From Glandiceps talaboti (taxonomy: Eukaryota; Hemichordata; Enteropneusta; Spengelidae), in contig NC_135552.1 in assembly GCF_964340395.1 (NCBI RefSeq), forward strand, positions 23,545,681-23,609,680: a DNA stretch of 64,000 nt. The letters are read 5' to 3'. Shown one piece after another: positions 1 to 17,400 of this stretch. The first letter of the stretch is position 1. Each line of letters starts with the position of its first letter. The position numbers and the translations under genes were made by a program. Below the pieces are notes generated by a model, which worked only from the letters and a program-made list of their open reading frames with translations, made no database searches and had not been told where the DNA came from.

Positions 1-744
1 GTTTCAGATTATTTCGTTCCGGAGTGAGCGCTTCTGCTTCCTTTGAGGCAACCACTCCGGGACGACGCAATAAAAAACAACCACGAAAAAACGAAAGGAA
101 ACAGACTGAAATAAAGGAATAGAGATGTATTTCTCCGTCAGATTTTAACCAGTACATATTATTGAGTATGGAACTGAGAATGGACGGGGATAGCGATGAT
201 TCAAATGTCGTGTTTAGATCCACTGCATGCACATTACATTCTTTAGACATCACGGTCGTCCAGATAAATCTCACACAGAATAGTAAAACAACAATTACGT
301 ATATACTATGTCAATATTTTGTACACGTAAAAATTATTGCCCGAGTTTAACCCAAATTACGAAGGTTAAATACATGTAAAATAAGACTTGTGTATATTCT
401 ACTTTGTGTACTGTAAATCTAAATAGTACGTGTATTATGTTACCTTGTCAATTAATAACAGGCATTTACCGGGCTAAAGGTCTGCAATGTATATGCTGGC
501 TTTTCTCCCAGTAGAAGCTAGTAAATGGATGGTGGGGGATTTAAGTCCGGAGGCAAAATTCAAATCAAAAGAAATGCATGTGTTGAGTTTTATAATATTT
601 ATGAGGAATTTTATGAAGATGGAGGAAAATCGAGTTATAAAAGTCTTTTTATATTACGTGTAAATTCAACACTCGTCATCTTCGTGTTCGATTTCTTTCA
701 TGTTCATGTTTTTCTTTCGTGCTAACCACTTCTTTCTTTCACAG
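1..744. other. Upstream stretch, no certain gene
   Basis: This should be intron or 5' region of the EGF gene that starts to be readable at 745. A 12-bp imperfect inverted repeat (15-26 against 53-64) lies at the very left edge. A splice-acceptor-like tttcag at 2-7 is followed by a short open frame to a stop near 120, rich in Lys and Arg, which could be the last exon of another gene; I cannot support this further. No EGF or other domain exon is readable before 745. Confidence 0.4.
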
Positions 745-4936
<4,192 letters not shown>

Positions 4937-5354
4937 CAGGTAAATATACATTACAATAAATATTTTTCTCCTCCTCCTCGTCATCAGCACCATCATCACC
5001 ACCACCACCATCACCCTATTTCTTGCTGTCTTGTCTGCTATTATTTGTATGACCTTGTCGACTGACAAATTTCTCGTTTTAATTACGCTAATCTGACTTC
5101 TCTTGTTTGCATTGTAGCCATGGTAACCAACCAGTCAAGTATCGGAATCACCCTACATGACACAAATTATACATGTTGTCGTCATAAATGGTCTTTGAAC
5201 TCAGTCACGTATACTGTACTATTTTGTTTTAGTATTAGGCTTATATATCAAAGTATCAATCTCTCACTTCCAGTCATTTCATGCTACATGTATTGTTTAT
5301 TTGCACGTTACCTTTACAACCAAAGTATATGAATTTGTTATAAGGAAAGAAAAG
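4937..5354. other. 3' flank of the EGF gene
   Basis: AATAAA at 4955-4960 is a candidate polyadenylation signal. It is followed by CCT- and CAC-rich low-complexity sequence (4970-5015). A second AATAAA is at 5861-5866. I see no coding sequence. Confidence 0.5.
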
Positions 5355-5429
5355 TGACACATGTAGGAATCGAACCCACGTCCCCATAAACACTAGTCAG
5401 CGTGCTCTAACCAGCTGAGCTGACGTACC
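5355..5429 (-). pseudogene. tRNA-Thr-like relic or head of a tRNA-derived SINE
   Basis: On the minus strand the sequence has a seven-pair acceptor stem (GGTACGT with ATGTGTC, three G-U pairs), a D arm with an A-box-like CAGCTCAGCTGG, and a T arm with a perfect B box GGTTCGATTCC (T arm = 5363-5379). A TTTT terminator follows directly. The loop reads CTAGTGT, which would give anticodon AGT (Thr), but the anticodon stem pairs at only about three of five positions, so a working tRNA is unlikely. It is either a decayed tRNA gene or the promoter part of a SINE. No tail or second copy of the body was found. Confidence 0.6.
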
Positions 5430-5974
5430 AACTGGTAGACTCCTTGCATTGTTCCAAGATGTCTTTCTTTCCTCGAGGTGGTGGTGAGAAGCCAACTCAT
5501 ATTTTTTTTATACCAAAGTATATTATGGAAAAAACACGCACCACTACAAAGCGAGATCCTCCTAACGTCTTGAGTTTGAATATTTTGAAAATCGTCACGT
5601 TGGTGATAAAAAATGCCAGTGGATATTAGAAGTCAGAGATTATGCAAACATTGATGTTTGTGATCATGTTTTGTAGTGCAAAGAACTCAGAGATGAAAAA
5701 TTCCACATTATATTTCAAAGTTACTAGTTATATTGCATCTGACTTTGTTGCGTATTTGTCAAGAATTTATATATATTTACAACACCTTAGAGTGCAGAAT
5801 TTGTATTCCTTATATCTAAAAATAAGTTTACATATCAACTTTGGGTTGTCATGTTATATCAATAAAGTATATTCTCCAATAATCCCAATATTGTAATTTA
5901 CACATATTGCGGCGTGTTCTCGTCCCTGACTGGTGTTATGCACGTGGTTAATTGGTTGATTTGCTAATCAGGTT
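5430..5974. other. Non-coding stretch
   Basis: AT-rich sequence without a supported gene. Open frames here are short and show no domain signature. Confidence 0.4.
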
Positions 5975-6499
5975 GTTGATAAGGCAAAAATATCAACAAA
6001 AATGTTTGTTTCCGATAACGGTAGGTAGGTCAAACTTTTATTTTATTAGGCCAAATAAAAAAATGTGTGTTGCCGATGATCTAACCATCCCTATTTTAAG
6101 CCACTTACCCTAAGTGTTTTCACATTTAAAAACTAGTGAGAACTTACTTCTATTTGTGTGTAATTTGTCTTGCCTACCAAAGTATCTTTGGTCAAGAATT
6201 TTTTTTTTTAAATTCCGTTCCGGAGATATCGAGTGGAAGTTGAATTTGTACCGACAGTACAGTCTGCATATAGTTAGTATTCAACTACTTCACATATAAT
6301 TGTCTTCCTTTACTTCTTTTACATCTCACCAAACTATATCACAGTAGTGTGACCAACGAGAATCTTAATTCAGAGTTGAAGCAATTTCTCAAATAAAATA
6401 TGAAATAATATGAAATCAAATAAAATTTTGACCTACTGTAATTTCTGTAGTCATGTTATCGGAAACAAACATTTTTGTTTACATTTTTGGCTTATCAAC
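5975..6499. mobile_element. Non-autonomous DNA transposon with 45-bp terminal inverted repeats
   Basis: The left end 5975-6019 and right end 6455-6499 are inverted copies that differ at about four positions; both run from GTTGATAAG to TTTCCGATAAC. The 525-bp interior holds no transposase frame, so this is MITE-like. No clear target duplication was found, partly because the right end abuts a satellite array. A segment of the interior near 6042-6098 (GGCCAAATAAAAAAAT followed by a TAACC block) resembles 29562-29612, so parts of the family occur elsewhere in the window. Confidence 0.8.
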
Positions 6500-6506
6500 T
6501 AGTATA

Positions 6507-7198
6507 GATTGATCATAACAGGGTGACTCGTGATGATTGGTCAGTTGAGTACTGTGACGATTGATCATGACAGGGTGACTCGTGATGATTGGTCAGTTGA
6601 GTACTGTGACGATTGATCATGACAGGGTGACTGGTGATGATTGGTCAGTTGAGTACTATATGACGATTGATCATGACAGGATGACTCGTGATGATTGGTC
6701 AGTTGATTACTATATGACGATTGATCATAACAGGATGACTCGTGATGATTGGTCAGTTGAGTACTGTGACGATCGATCATGACAGGGTGACTGGTGATGA
6801 TTGGTCAGTTGATTACTATATGACGATTGATCATAACAGGGTGACTCGTGATGATTGGTCAGTTGAGTACTGTGACGATCGATCATGACAGGGTGACTGG
6901 TGATGATTGGTCAGTTGAGTACTGTGACGATTGATCATAACAGGGTGACTCGTGATGATTGGTCAGTTGAGTACTGTGACGATTGATCATAACAGGGTGA
7001 CTCGTGATGATTGGTCAGTCGAGTACTGTGACGATTGATCATGACAGGGTGACTCGTGATGATTGGTCAGTTGAGTACTATGACGATTGATCATGACAGG
7101 GTGACTGGTGATGATTGGTCAGTTGAGTACTGTGACGATTGATCATAACAGGATGACTCGTGATGATTGATCAGTTGAGTACTGTGACGAGAGGTTGT
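6507..7198. repeat. Tandem satellite, about 13 units of 52-54 bp
   Basis: The unit starts GATTGATCATGACAGGGTGA and ends GAGTACTGTGAC. Variants differ by CTCG/CTGG, AACAGG/GACAGG and a two-base insertion (CTATATGAC). Units are highly alike, suggesting recent expansion or homogenisation. The array begins eight bases after the inverted-repeat element at 5975-6499. Frames open on both strands are due to periodicity, not coding. Units abut with no unique spacers, so this is not a CRISPR array. Confidence 0.95.
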
Positions 7199-8603
7199 AC
7201 ATGCCCGTGTGTAGTTTGAATTGTGTAGTCGAATGATTTATTCGCTTGTTGTAGCGAATCGATGCAGATTTGAAATGTTCACGTACGCTATCGCAATTCG
7301 TTTGAAGAGTTACGATTCAAAAATTAAATCTTATCGCATTGCGATTTTTTTTGTCCAAATGCAATATTCTGGTTGTGCAAACAAATTTTGATTCAATCTG
7401 ATCATATGAATACTACGTGAGTAGGATTCCTTTATTCCTTCGGACCTCGATATCAGTATGCGATTTAGTAGTATTGCGCCCGGCGGATCGGAGCGCGGCG
7501 ACGACAAGTTTAGATAAAACGTAGGAAAAAAAGGCACGAGCGACTGTCGACAGTCTAATGTAATGGTGTACGCCATAGTACATGTAGCCAAACGGTCAAA
7601 CCATAGGTGAGGGTGAAACTCGGTTTAGCTTTCTAGCCCATAGACTTGGCTTGGTGTTTTACTATCTCAAGAAGCAGTGAGTCCACTTTGAAAAGCTTAT
7701 CGACTCAGTACAAGTAAGATATAGACGTCTATGATCAACACAGAGACAATTTATCCGAGCTACAATTTTGGCCAGCTTTAAAAAGGGTATACAAAAAGGG
7801 CAACAGCTGTTTGTGGCTGTATGTAGCATCATAAGATCACTACGAACTCGCGATTATGGTTAGAACTCCTGCAGGCTACTACATGTAATAAAAATTATGT
7901 ATACAGTCGACGACGCGTCGTGGATATTTGCATGTTGTGTCAATGGGTGATCCAGGATTCTGGTCGTAAATGACGTCACGAGACCATTTAATTAAATAAT
8001 AGGATTGTCGCAGAGGCTTGTGGTCTTTGGCGCGTAAAGTACTATTTGAGCACCACTGAGTTCCTTGGAATTGTTGATATGGCACTATATATGCAATATT
8101 TAAAATATTCAAAACTAATTAAATCAGTCTTTTAAAGATAAAAAATGTATGCTTTTCCCAAATGAAAACAAAACAATTCCATTCAGTTACAATTTCAGTG
8201 GAATAAAAGGTGGAAATCTGTGTGCTGTTTTTGTACTTGGGAATGTTTTCAAGGTATTTATAATAAGCTAGGGGGTATTGAAGACATCCAAAATGGTGGA
8301 CGATTGACTACTGGATGGGATATTTTGCAACGCCTCGTGTTTAAATTCCCACTTGTAGAATGGAGATGATGTCGCACGCGTGTCAAACCAGTATGTAGAC
8401 TATATTTGTAAGGTATTACGATAGTTGTCAACCGATAAGAGGCCACGTTCTTGGAAAGACCATGTTTTCGGTGCAACAACAAAAGTGGGTCGGTACAGCT
8501 GTGTGAGCGTTTCTACTACATTCGAATAGTATTTGAATGTTTTGGTTCTTGAACGTTACTCAAGACAGAACAAAAAGCGACGGGCTAGTAATTTTAAGAG
8601 AAA
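7199..8603. other. 5' flank of the DBF4 gene
   Basis: No exon is supported. The last few hundred bases should hold the promoter and 5' UTR of the DBF4 homologue. No TATA box stands out, and several short CG-containing stretches (7480-7510, 7905-7930, 8330-8380) are richer in CpG than the surroundings. Confidence 0.4.
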
Positions 8604-10021
8604 ATGTCGTCTAAAATGAAACCAAAGAGATCAAGAGCACGAGAGGGAGCGATTAACCCGCCTGGAAGTAAAGGTACGTTTTACAATTGTATGTTTACAA
8701 AGTGAACGGAAGAGTCGCGTTGTACTACGCATCCAGGGATGTGAGGTGGTGGATGACCTCAAAGGACTAAAGGTCACATTATATAGGTTTTGTTGTCCAG
8801 TTGTCTTACATGAAGTTTTTTGCTGAAAATTATTAAAACCGTGTGTGTAAAGTTACGTACATCTGCCCTGGATAGGGTTTCTTTTCTAAATTATAGACCC
8901 TTTAACTTTAATACCTGAAACGACATTCACACGTAATGTAATGGACAAGTCTCACAACACAGGCTACACTACTGTACACTTTGATGTGATGTGTAGATGT
9001 ATCAAATTTATAAGATGATGTAGTCCTGTACAACCATGGATGAAATTGTATTACTGTAAAATAATTCTTGCTTTGATTATTTTTAGCAATAATTGGCATC
9101 TTTTTTATTTTTTTACAATTTTTATTTTTTGCATTATTGTTTGTCTTTGTTTATCTGTTGAGGTTTGCTATTTAACAAATAAAAAAACCAAGTTACTGCA
9201 TCTATACATGTAATTCCTTTGTCATCAAGTAGAAAGTAATACATATTATGAATGGTTGGTGAGAAAGATAGACCAGTGGGATGTCAATACAAGATAGATC
9301 TAGTCAAGTACCACCCTGTTTTCAAAAGGAATGCCGATTGACACAATCCGCAATATTTTCCTTTGAAAATTTTTTCCCAAATAAATCACACAGGCCTCTT
9401 CAATCAGTCCCATTTCATTTCCTATGCCAAGTATCATCAATGAAATATAGACCTGTAATGTGGCTAGAAGTATACTACAACTTGTTTGTGTCACACCTAT
9501 AATACTAGTAAGTTGTAGTCAACAAATCTACCGTGAATTCAGGGTTCCATAGTTGATGACTGGTAGACATTCCTTTTTTTTTTTTTTTGCTGTGGGTACA
9601 TGATGTACATGTAATTCACACCCAGTATTATAATTTGTGTGATGATTCTTAACATAAAAGAGACATAAATGTCATTGCCATGTTAATCACTGTACATGCA
9701 ACTATAATCTTTGGTTTAAATTATCCTCTAGTTGATGGAATGACTGAGGAAATAGCAAAACGGTCAGATGTTAACCCAGCTCCATTGAAAGGCAAAGTTT
9801 TTTACTTAGATTTGCATCAGTATGGTGCAGTCAGCAAACTGGAAAAAGATCTGATAGAACTTGGAGGGGTAAGTACTATTATATTATATATATATAAATG
9901 TTACATGTAGACACCATTAACTGTTTAAACAATTTTGTAATTTCAAGTTTATTTTGTACCTGAAGAGTATCTTCAAAAACTTTTACTGAAAGAAATAGAT
10001 ACAAGTCACAAGTGTAAGATT

Positions 10022-10076
<55 letters not shown>

Positions 10077-10150
10077 ATGTATGTACATTTTTGTATGTAT
10101 GTTTGTATATGTATGTACAAATGTGTGTGGGGAGTGTATGTATGTGTGTG

Positions 10151-10226
<76 letters not shown>

Positions 10227-13200
10227 GGGGGGGGGGGGCAGGAGTGAAAATACAAGAGAGCTTGGTGCCCTTGTTACATGTACTTTGTCTAAGGAGAACA
10301 CAGCTTCATCTACAGTTTGTGACAAGTCTCAGCATTTCATAATATTTTTTTATCTACAGGTTGTTGAAAAGTTTTTCTGTAAAGATGTAACCCATGTGAT
10401 CACCAATCGTAAGAATGTTGACACTGTTGATTGCGCAGCAGCTTCAACACCAAGTCCAGCCATGTCAAATCCAAGTCCTGGAACAGTGAACTTCAAGAGG
10501 TAAATATTTCACAAGAAAATTACATTTTCTTGTATGTATGAATACAAGTGATATAATGTGGTGTCGAGAAAAAGTGTAAGTTTTACTGGATTTTAAAGTG
10601 AGGGTGGAAGTTCATGTATATGATGTAAACTTGGCATCAGTAAATAGAGTTAGTTAGGTACAAAATGAAACATTTTGATTGATTCAATATATAACATCCC
10701 AGTGTCTAAGTGAATGATGTCATTGTTATATGAAATCACACGTGCATGTAGATGTGTTGCATGACTGAAACTTGATAATGTTTCCCTCTTATACATTTGC
10801 AGTTCTAAAGGTGGTCTTGATTCTCCTCAAAATATTGATTCACCAAGTAGTAATGATGGAAAATCTAAAAGTACCAGTGTAATTGCGAGAGGAAAAGCTA
10901 TTGCACAAAAGGCAGTTTTAAACCAGGTATAGTATTCTTTTTTTGTATGTTTAGGATTTGGCTAGTGCTGTTGAAATAGTAAAATCTCTTAAACCCTAAA
11001 AGGCAACAGCCATTGATGGTACTATGTTCAACATTAATCCAGCCCAGTCACTTTTTAAATCAAGAAAATTGGATGGGTAGAGAAGGGGCTTTGCTTTTAA
11101 TTTGCAAAAGAAATTGATATCACTAGATGTATTCAAAGCATTAAAAATGAAGAACCAAATTTATTCGTTTTCTGGTTCAAAATGGCCACCACACTGCTTT
11201 CAATTTGATTTGAGAGCTTCAGAAAGTTTGTTTCATGCCAAAAATGATACAGAAACAGTAAAGATGACACTGCCACCGCAGTCTCATTGAGCTTATCATT
11301 TATGTATGTGAGTTATACTATTGTGTTACAAGTTTTAGTAAGCTATAGGAATTTGTGAATTAATCATATCATATCATATCCTCTATCTATTACAGGGTCT
11401 GGGAACCACTGATGTCTTGACAAATGCTAGAAATTGGGGTGCCAAAATCAAGCAGTTAGAGAGTATCTTTTTATATGATTTTTATCAACAATAATGGCAA
11501 TGTGCAGGTGTTACTAAATAATAGAAAGATTGAAGTGTTGAAGTAGAAATAGACTCAAATTTGTTTCATTGCAACGTACCTGTTTATTACGCAGTAGTCA
11601 TTGCAATACCCATTCCAGATGTATCCCTGTATAAACATTTCAGTGTTTCAAAAATACTGTACCTCTCACAACTGAAAAGAAACCCAGTTTTCAGTATTGT
11701 CAATTGCACCTCAGAAGACCCCTTTAGTTGTATACTCTGTAATGACAATGAAAACCTTTGGGCCATGCAAGACTTCTCGCCAGTATTCATAATTTCACAC
11801 TGCAACTATGAATTTTCTTAAGACTAGTTCTGATAAGTTTTCGTACCATTCCTAAAGTGTGTGTGTGCATAAAGCAACAAAGCATGAGATTTAAGAAATG
11901 TTACTTACTGATAAATTGTTGCAGATTATGTACATGAATGGAATGTAGGTGCCTTGAGTGGTGGTGGTGGTGGTGGTGGTGGTGGGGGGATTACCAGGCC
12001 CAGAGTGCCGTGTTATACAGTACATAAGGGTTAAACATGTAGAAATACAGATTCTGGTGTGTGCTATTGTGTATATGACAAAGCTGTTGTTTAAATCAAT
12101 GGATCAAATTGGTAATTTGCTCCTTTTTCATAAACAGAAGAAAAAAATTCAGAGTAACAGCTTGTACAGTAGAGCACTGAATTATCATTTAAATTTAAAT
12201 TTTATTTTACCATGAATGAAAGTTTCCTTAACCAATGTCACAGAAGTTGTGGATTACATCGCAGACTATAAGCAGAGGTTAGCTCCAGTAGATAACAAGA
12301 AAAAGGTAAGCAATGCTATGAATTCTTTCAGTCGATGTCAGTTGGTCGATCTTAGTTTTTGACTTTCTGTTCAACTGATAAAAATCAGCTGCTTTCCTCA
12401 AAACTTGGGAAACAAAACACAATTATGATGGCAACATTAAAGGAATTTTATTTGAATGTAACAGCACTGTAGAATTTTTTTTTTTTTGATTAATGATATC
12501 TGGAAAGCAAAATATTTTTTCAAATCTGATATGATGTGCTTATAATTTTGCATTTAAAACACAACATCTACTATGCTTTCATCGTATAATGTAGGTACAT
12601 GTACTGAAAATATTACCCACCCTTGAAGTTATGTCAGTGGAACCCAAATTATCTCAAACAAGAGAATTTGTTTTTTTAAGCCATGATTGAAAAATGAGGA
12701 ATAACAGGAAATAAAGCTTATGATATTACTTTGTAATAATATCAGGTATTTCCACCAATTAAAGGGTGTGTGTCAACTTCTAACTGTCAGTTATGATTTG
12801 ATCAGAATCTCCCCAAGCCTGTATAAGTGAGATCCACTCTATAATCACTTTAAAAATATCACAAAAATAACAATTTAATTTTAAAAAAAATACTCTCTTC
12901 CTTTTACTTTGTGAATCTCTCATGACTCATGGTGATAGTATTGCCTTTTGTATAGAACTATGTGTATTGTAGTATGGAGTTATTTGTCAAGTTGATCATA
13001 CTAAATTTTTGACATTTTTTACCTTGCAGACAAAATCAACCAGGAATGAACCAAAAGCAGAATCTTCAAAGAAAGGTAAAAAAATAAAGTTCAGTATCTG
13101 AATTGATACTTTTCATTGTGCTGACTGAAGTAATGGAATTGAAGTAAAGTTGGAATCAAAGTATTGGACAAAAACTCAAGATTAGTTAACACAAGTTATC

Positions 13201-14380
13201 ACACCAACTGAATTATACCAAAGTGATCAAAACACACAGAATTTCATCAACCTTAACCATTTTTACAAATCAAGTAAAGAGAAAGGGTGATATTAGATGT
13301 TAGAAATGAAAAAATAGTGTATGAAAGAGTCATGTAAGTGTAAATTCTATTTCAAATGACTGATGATAGATATCGTATGAACAGAAAACGTGGGTGCACT
13401 ACCAATAGGAAAGGATTTGAGTGTAAACAAGAGAATTTAAGATATTTGTCATAGCTATGGAGGTAGTCTTTGAATTGAAATGTTATCATCAAAATATGGA
13501 ATAATTGTACATTTCGCACGGTTTCATCACAGGTCGTAACTTGAAGACTCCATTTTTAAAAGCTGAAGATCGTACTCGGTAAGTAATTTAGAAATGGACT
13601 TGAGCTGTATTCTTCTTGGATTTTCTTTGGTTTTCTGTTCAAGACTAGGGATAGACACTATTGTGGAATTCCAAGTTTTAACTATGTCTGATGCTGCCTG
13701 CCTGTCAAGGGTAGTCGACAAAACAACTTGAAAGTTGTAGAATGCCAAGTATAGTAGTGATTGTCATGTACTTATAAACCATCTGATGTTACCATCTTCT
13801 CATAGATGGTGCATCATATGATTATGAAATTCTTGATCTGTTCACATTTGGTTTATATTAATAACGATCAAAGATTACTCTCTTGGTTATAAGATATATG
13901 TTTGAAAATCTTACAGGTCAAGTTCAGATGAAAATTTAAGTGTGGAAAAAAGTTGTCAGGTAGAGGAATAGAAAAAGTTGGCTGAGAACAACAGAATGAG
14001 CTCAGAACCCCACTGATAAGCTAACACGAGTGTACGGACCTTGCATTGAATCCCTAGCCATTAAATATATTTCCAAATAGTATGGATATGCAGAGAAATG
14101 AAATGTTTGGATTTCCAGTTTCTGTTCTTGCTAATATTTTTGGATCCTATCAAAGTTATATCTGTGGTCTTTATCTGTTGGGTTTACTTTCTTTTCAGTC
14201 ACTACAAACCTCTAATGAAAGAGTTTACACAATGGCCAACTGTTAGGCTAGATACTGATGCTGGATGTTGTCCGTACGATGGTGTTGCATATGAAGAGGG
14301 GCATGGAGCTGAAAGAAGTGAAGATAGAGGAAATAAATTTGAAGATGCAAAGAAAGATCCTCCTTCAACTTCAAGGGCAA

Positions 14381-14455
<75 letters not shown>

Positions 14456-17400
14456 GGCAGGGGGGGGACTGAGTGAGAGAGGGAGGGAGAAAGGGGAATG
14501 TCATCATAGAGGGATAACGGAGAGAGGGGGAAGAGCAGCAAAAAGAACATTTTTGTATATATTCAAAGGAAGAACATGCTAGTGATAGAAATCTGTCAAA
14601 CAGGTGAGTCTTATATTGGAAAAAGATAACTTGATTGTCTTCATAACTCAGCTCCACTGGCTGTTTTCCTCGTTCACAGAGCATCATAAGGTCAGCAAAT
14701 GTAAGAACAGTGATTTATCAATCAATACATTTTATGATCTAATCAAAGTTTTGCCTGGTGTGTACTTTGTTTTTGTCTCAGTGGGAGAGTGTCCTTTCCA
14801 ATGACAGCTGGAGAAGCAAGAAGGGAAGCAGAAGAAAGAAAGAAGAGGATGAGAAATAAAGGATATTGTGAATGTTGTCACATTCAGTATGAAGATTTGG
14901 AAGCAGTGAGTATTTCTGTGATATTGGTCTATTAAAAATGTATCCTGCAATGTTTTTTAAGATTTTGGAAATCAGGCATACATCTCCATGACTTTCTTTA
15001 TAACTATTATTTTGGTGGAGAAGTGATCAACCCCGGTAAAACACCCTTTGACTATTATAAAACTCAGGTAGATTTTGCCTACTCATCACTTTACATGTAC
15101 CAAAAACACTGCACTTTTCTCATATCATTAATAAACGCCTGTTTCAAATTACCCTTCAATGGTGCTGTATGATACAACCATGCAAAAACCAGTAAGAACC
15201 TGCACATGCTACACTTTAAGAGAGCAAGATTTATATTGAATGAATCTTGTAGCATTTCTCGAAATGAAATGAACTAATGTGCCACCATGCAAACATCAAA
15301 CGTAGATGTCCAAATATGGCACCCAAGTGTCTGCGTCTTGTTGCAGTACATGTAGGTGGTTTATTTCATAATAAACAAAATGTAGCAAGTGTAGAGTACA
15401 TTTGTATATATGCAGTTTCTCATTGGTTTCTACACACATGTAGTTGTATTAAACAAGCTGATGAACAGTAACTTGAAACGGGCTGTAAGGCCAATGACTC
15501 CTACAAACTAAAACATCATAACGTTGTCAGATTGTATATAACACAAAGAATGATTTCCTACATTCAGTAATAGTTTCAAATCTCTGGAATCACTGCAGAC
15601 TTTATGACTAATATTTTGTTCCAATAATTTTCCCAAGATTGTAGAAACCCATTTCCAAACATTTTATGTACATTTTAGTGCTTCTGAAACATTTAACCAC
15701 AAATTTTTTTTGGCAAATGGTGAACAAATTGTGAGTAACTTGGTCGATTTTTGGCTACTTTTAATACCCAAATGAAAAGCATTATTAATCTACATGTCAC
15801 CGGACTCCATCAAAGTCGATGCCTCTCTTATATGGAACTAAAGAAAACAGAAGTTCTGTATACGAATATTTGGAAAAAGGAAGTTCCGTTTATGAATATT
15901 TAAATTAATTATTCTTTTCCTTTTGTTGAACACAGCATTTGAAGAGTGATACCCATCATGCCTTTGTCAATAAGTCTCAGCAGTATTCTAGTTTGGATGC
16001 CATGGTTACAGAGGGTCCTAATATGGAGAGATTCCTTGAAGATGTACTCAAACTGCATAAAGAAACTCAAGACCAGATAAACAGGTAAGTTATGTTTATT
16101 TGGATGGATGGATGGGTGGTTGGTTGGGTGTGTGGATGGATGGATCGATGGATGAATGGCTAAATGTGTGAGTGGGTGGGTGGATGAGTGCATATTACTG
16201 CATTCATGCATCCATGTCTATGTACATTGTATGTATGTATGTATCAATGTATGTGTGTGTGTCACTGCACCTGTTGGTGTGCATGTACATGTATGTATGC
16301 ATGTGAAATGAAAGTGATGGAAGAGTGAAATATCAGGAATTATAGAAATATCAAACGTAGAATGAACTCACAACCTCAAAAGTTAAATTTGTAATTTTAT
16401 TTTTTTTCCTTCACAGGAATCAAGAGTTCAATGATGACCAAGTGCTGTTAATATCTTCTCCGCTAAAAAATTTAAAAACATCAAAGCAGAGAAAAGAGAA
16501 AGTACAACCTGCAAATGCTGCACTCGAATCTACCTCGAAAAGATGTACAAACGAGCAAGGTAAAGAGAAACCCATAGGAGGAAAAAAGAGACAAAAGGAC
16601 CATCTCACACCTGGACAGTCAAAAGCAGACCATCCCGTCAGAAGAGATGGTTTTGAGTTTGAAGACCATCAAGAACAGATTGATAGACAGAAAATGATAG
16701 ACTGTGATAACAGAGATGCAAATAAAGATAAGTTTTGTGACAAAAAATCAGAGATGCAGTCCAAACAGCCAGTTGTTGCAGACAAGAAAATTGAGGATGA
16801 TTCCAAGGGAAAGAAAAGGAAAATGAAGGGAGAAATTCAACAAAGGGTTGCAAAGAGTGACAAACATGCCAGTGAACATAGGGATGATGAGAAAAAAGAC
16901 AGTGACTGTGACACAGTTAACATTGATCTTGTTGAGCCAAGTGCAATAGAAGTTAGCAAAGATACAGACAGGGGAAAGAAACGAAAAGATGGTGGAGAAA
17001 TACATGTAGCAGGTGGACTTTCACCAAAGAAGAAGACTAAGGTTGCTCAGAATGCAGCAATGCTTCAACAGTCAGGTGAATCAGGTAGTAAGCCAAACTC
17101 AAAGCCAAGCCCATCAGGAAGTGGAACAAAAAACCAACGTGTGACCAAAGGCAGAAATCAACAGAAAATAAACAAAATTATTAGAAAGACTTCAGAAGTG
17201 AGGATTGAAAAAACTGTGAAAAATACAAGTGATAATAAAGTTCTTGAAAATGTTACTGAAATATCACCAGATAAAAGGACTAATCAGAAGAAGGTTGGAA
17301 AACAAACATCACAGAAAGCTAAGGAGACAGACAGAAAAGATGCAAAAGTTCAACAGAGTGTTCCTGCATCACCTATTGTAAAGGCTCCAGTACCAGAAAT

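Noticed and set aside
6565-6782. Open frames on both strands across the satellite
   Set aside because: They follow from repeat periodicity and have no start context, splice sites or domain.
6507-7198. CRISPR-like direct repeats
   Set aside because: Units are contiguous with no unique spacers, and the surroundings are metazoan; it is a tandem satellite.
9879-10503. Long open frames rich in Tyr-Ile and Cys-Val
   Set aside because: They are translations of GT and AT microsatellites; only 10360-10499 is coding, as DBF4 exon 3.
14761-14802. Frame reading GECPFQ before the DBF4 zinc-finger exon
   Set aside because: Phase from the previous exon gives [11 protein letters not shown] instead, which then continues into the zinc finger; the other frame stops.
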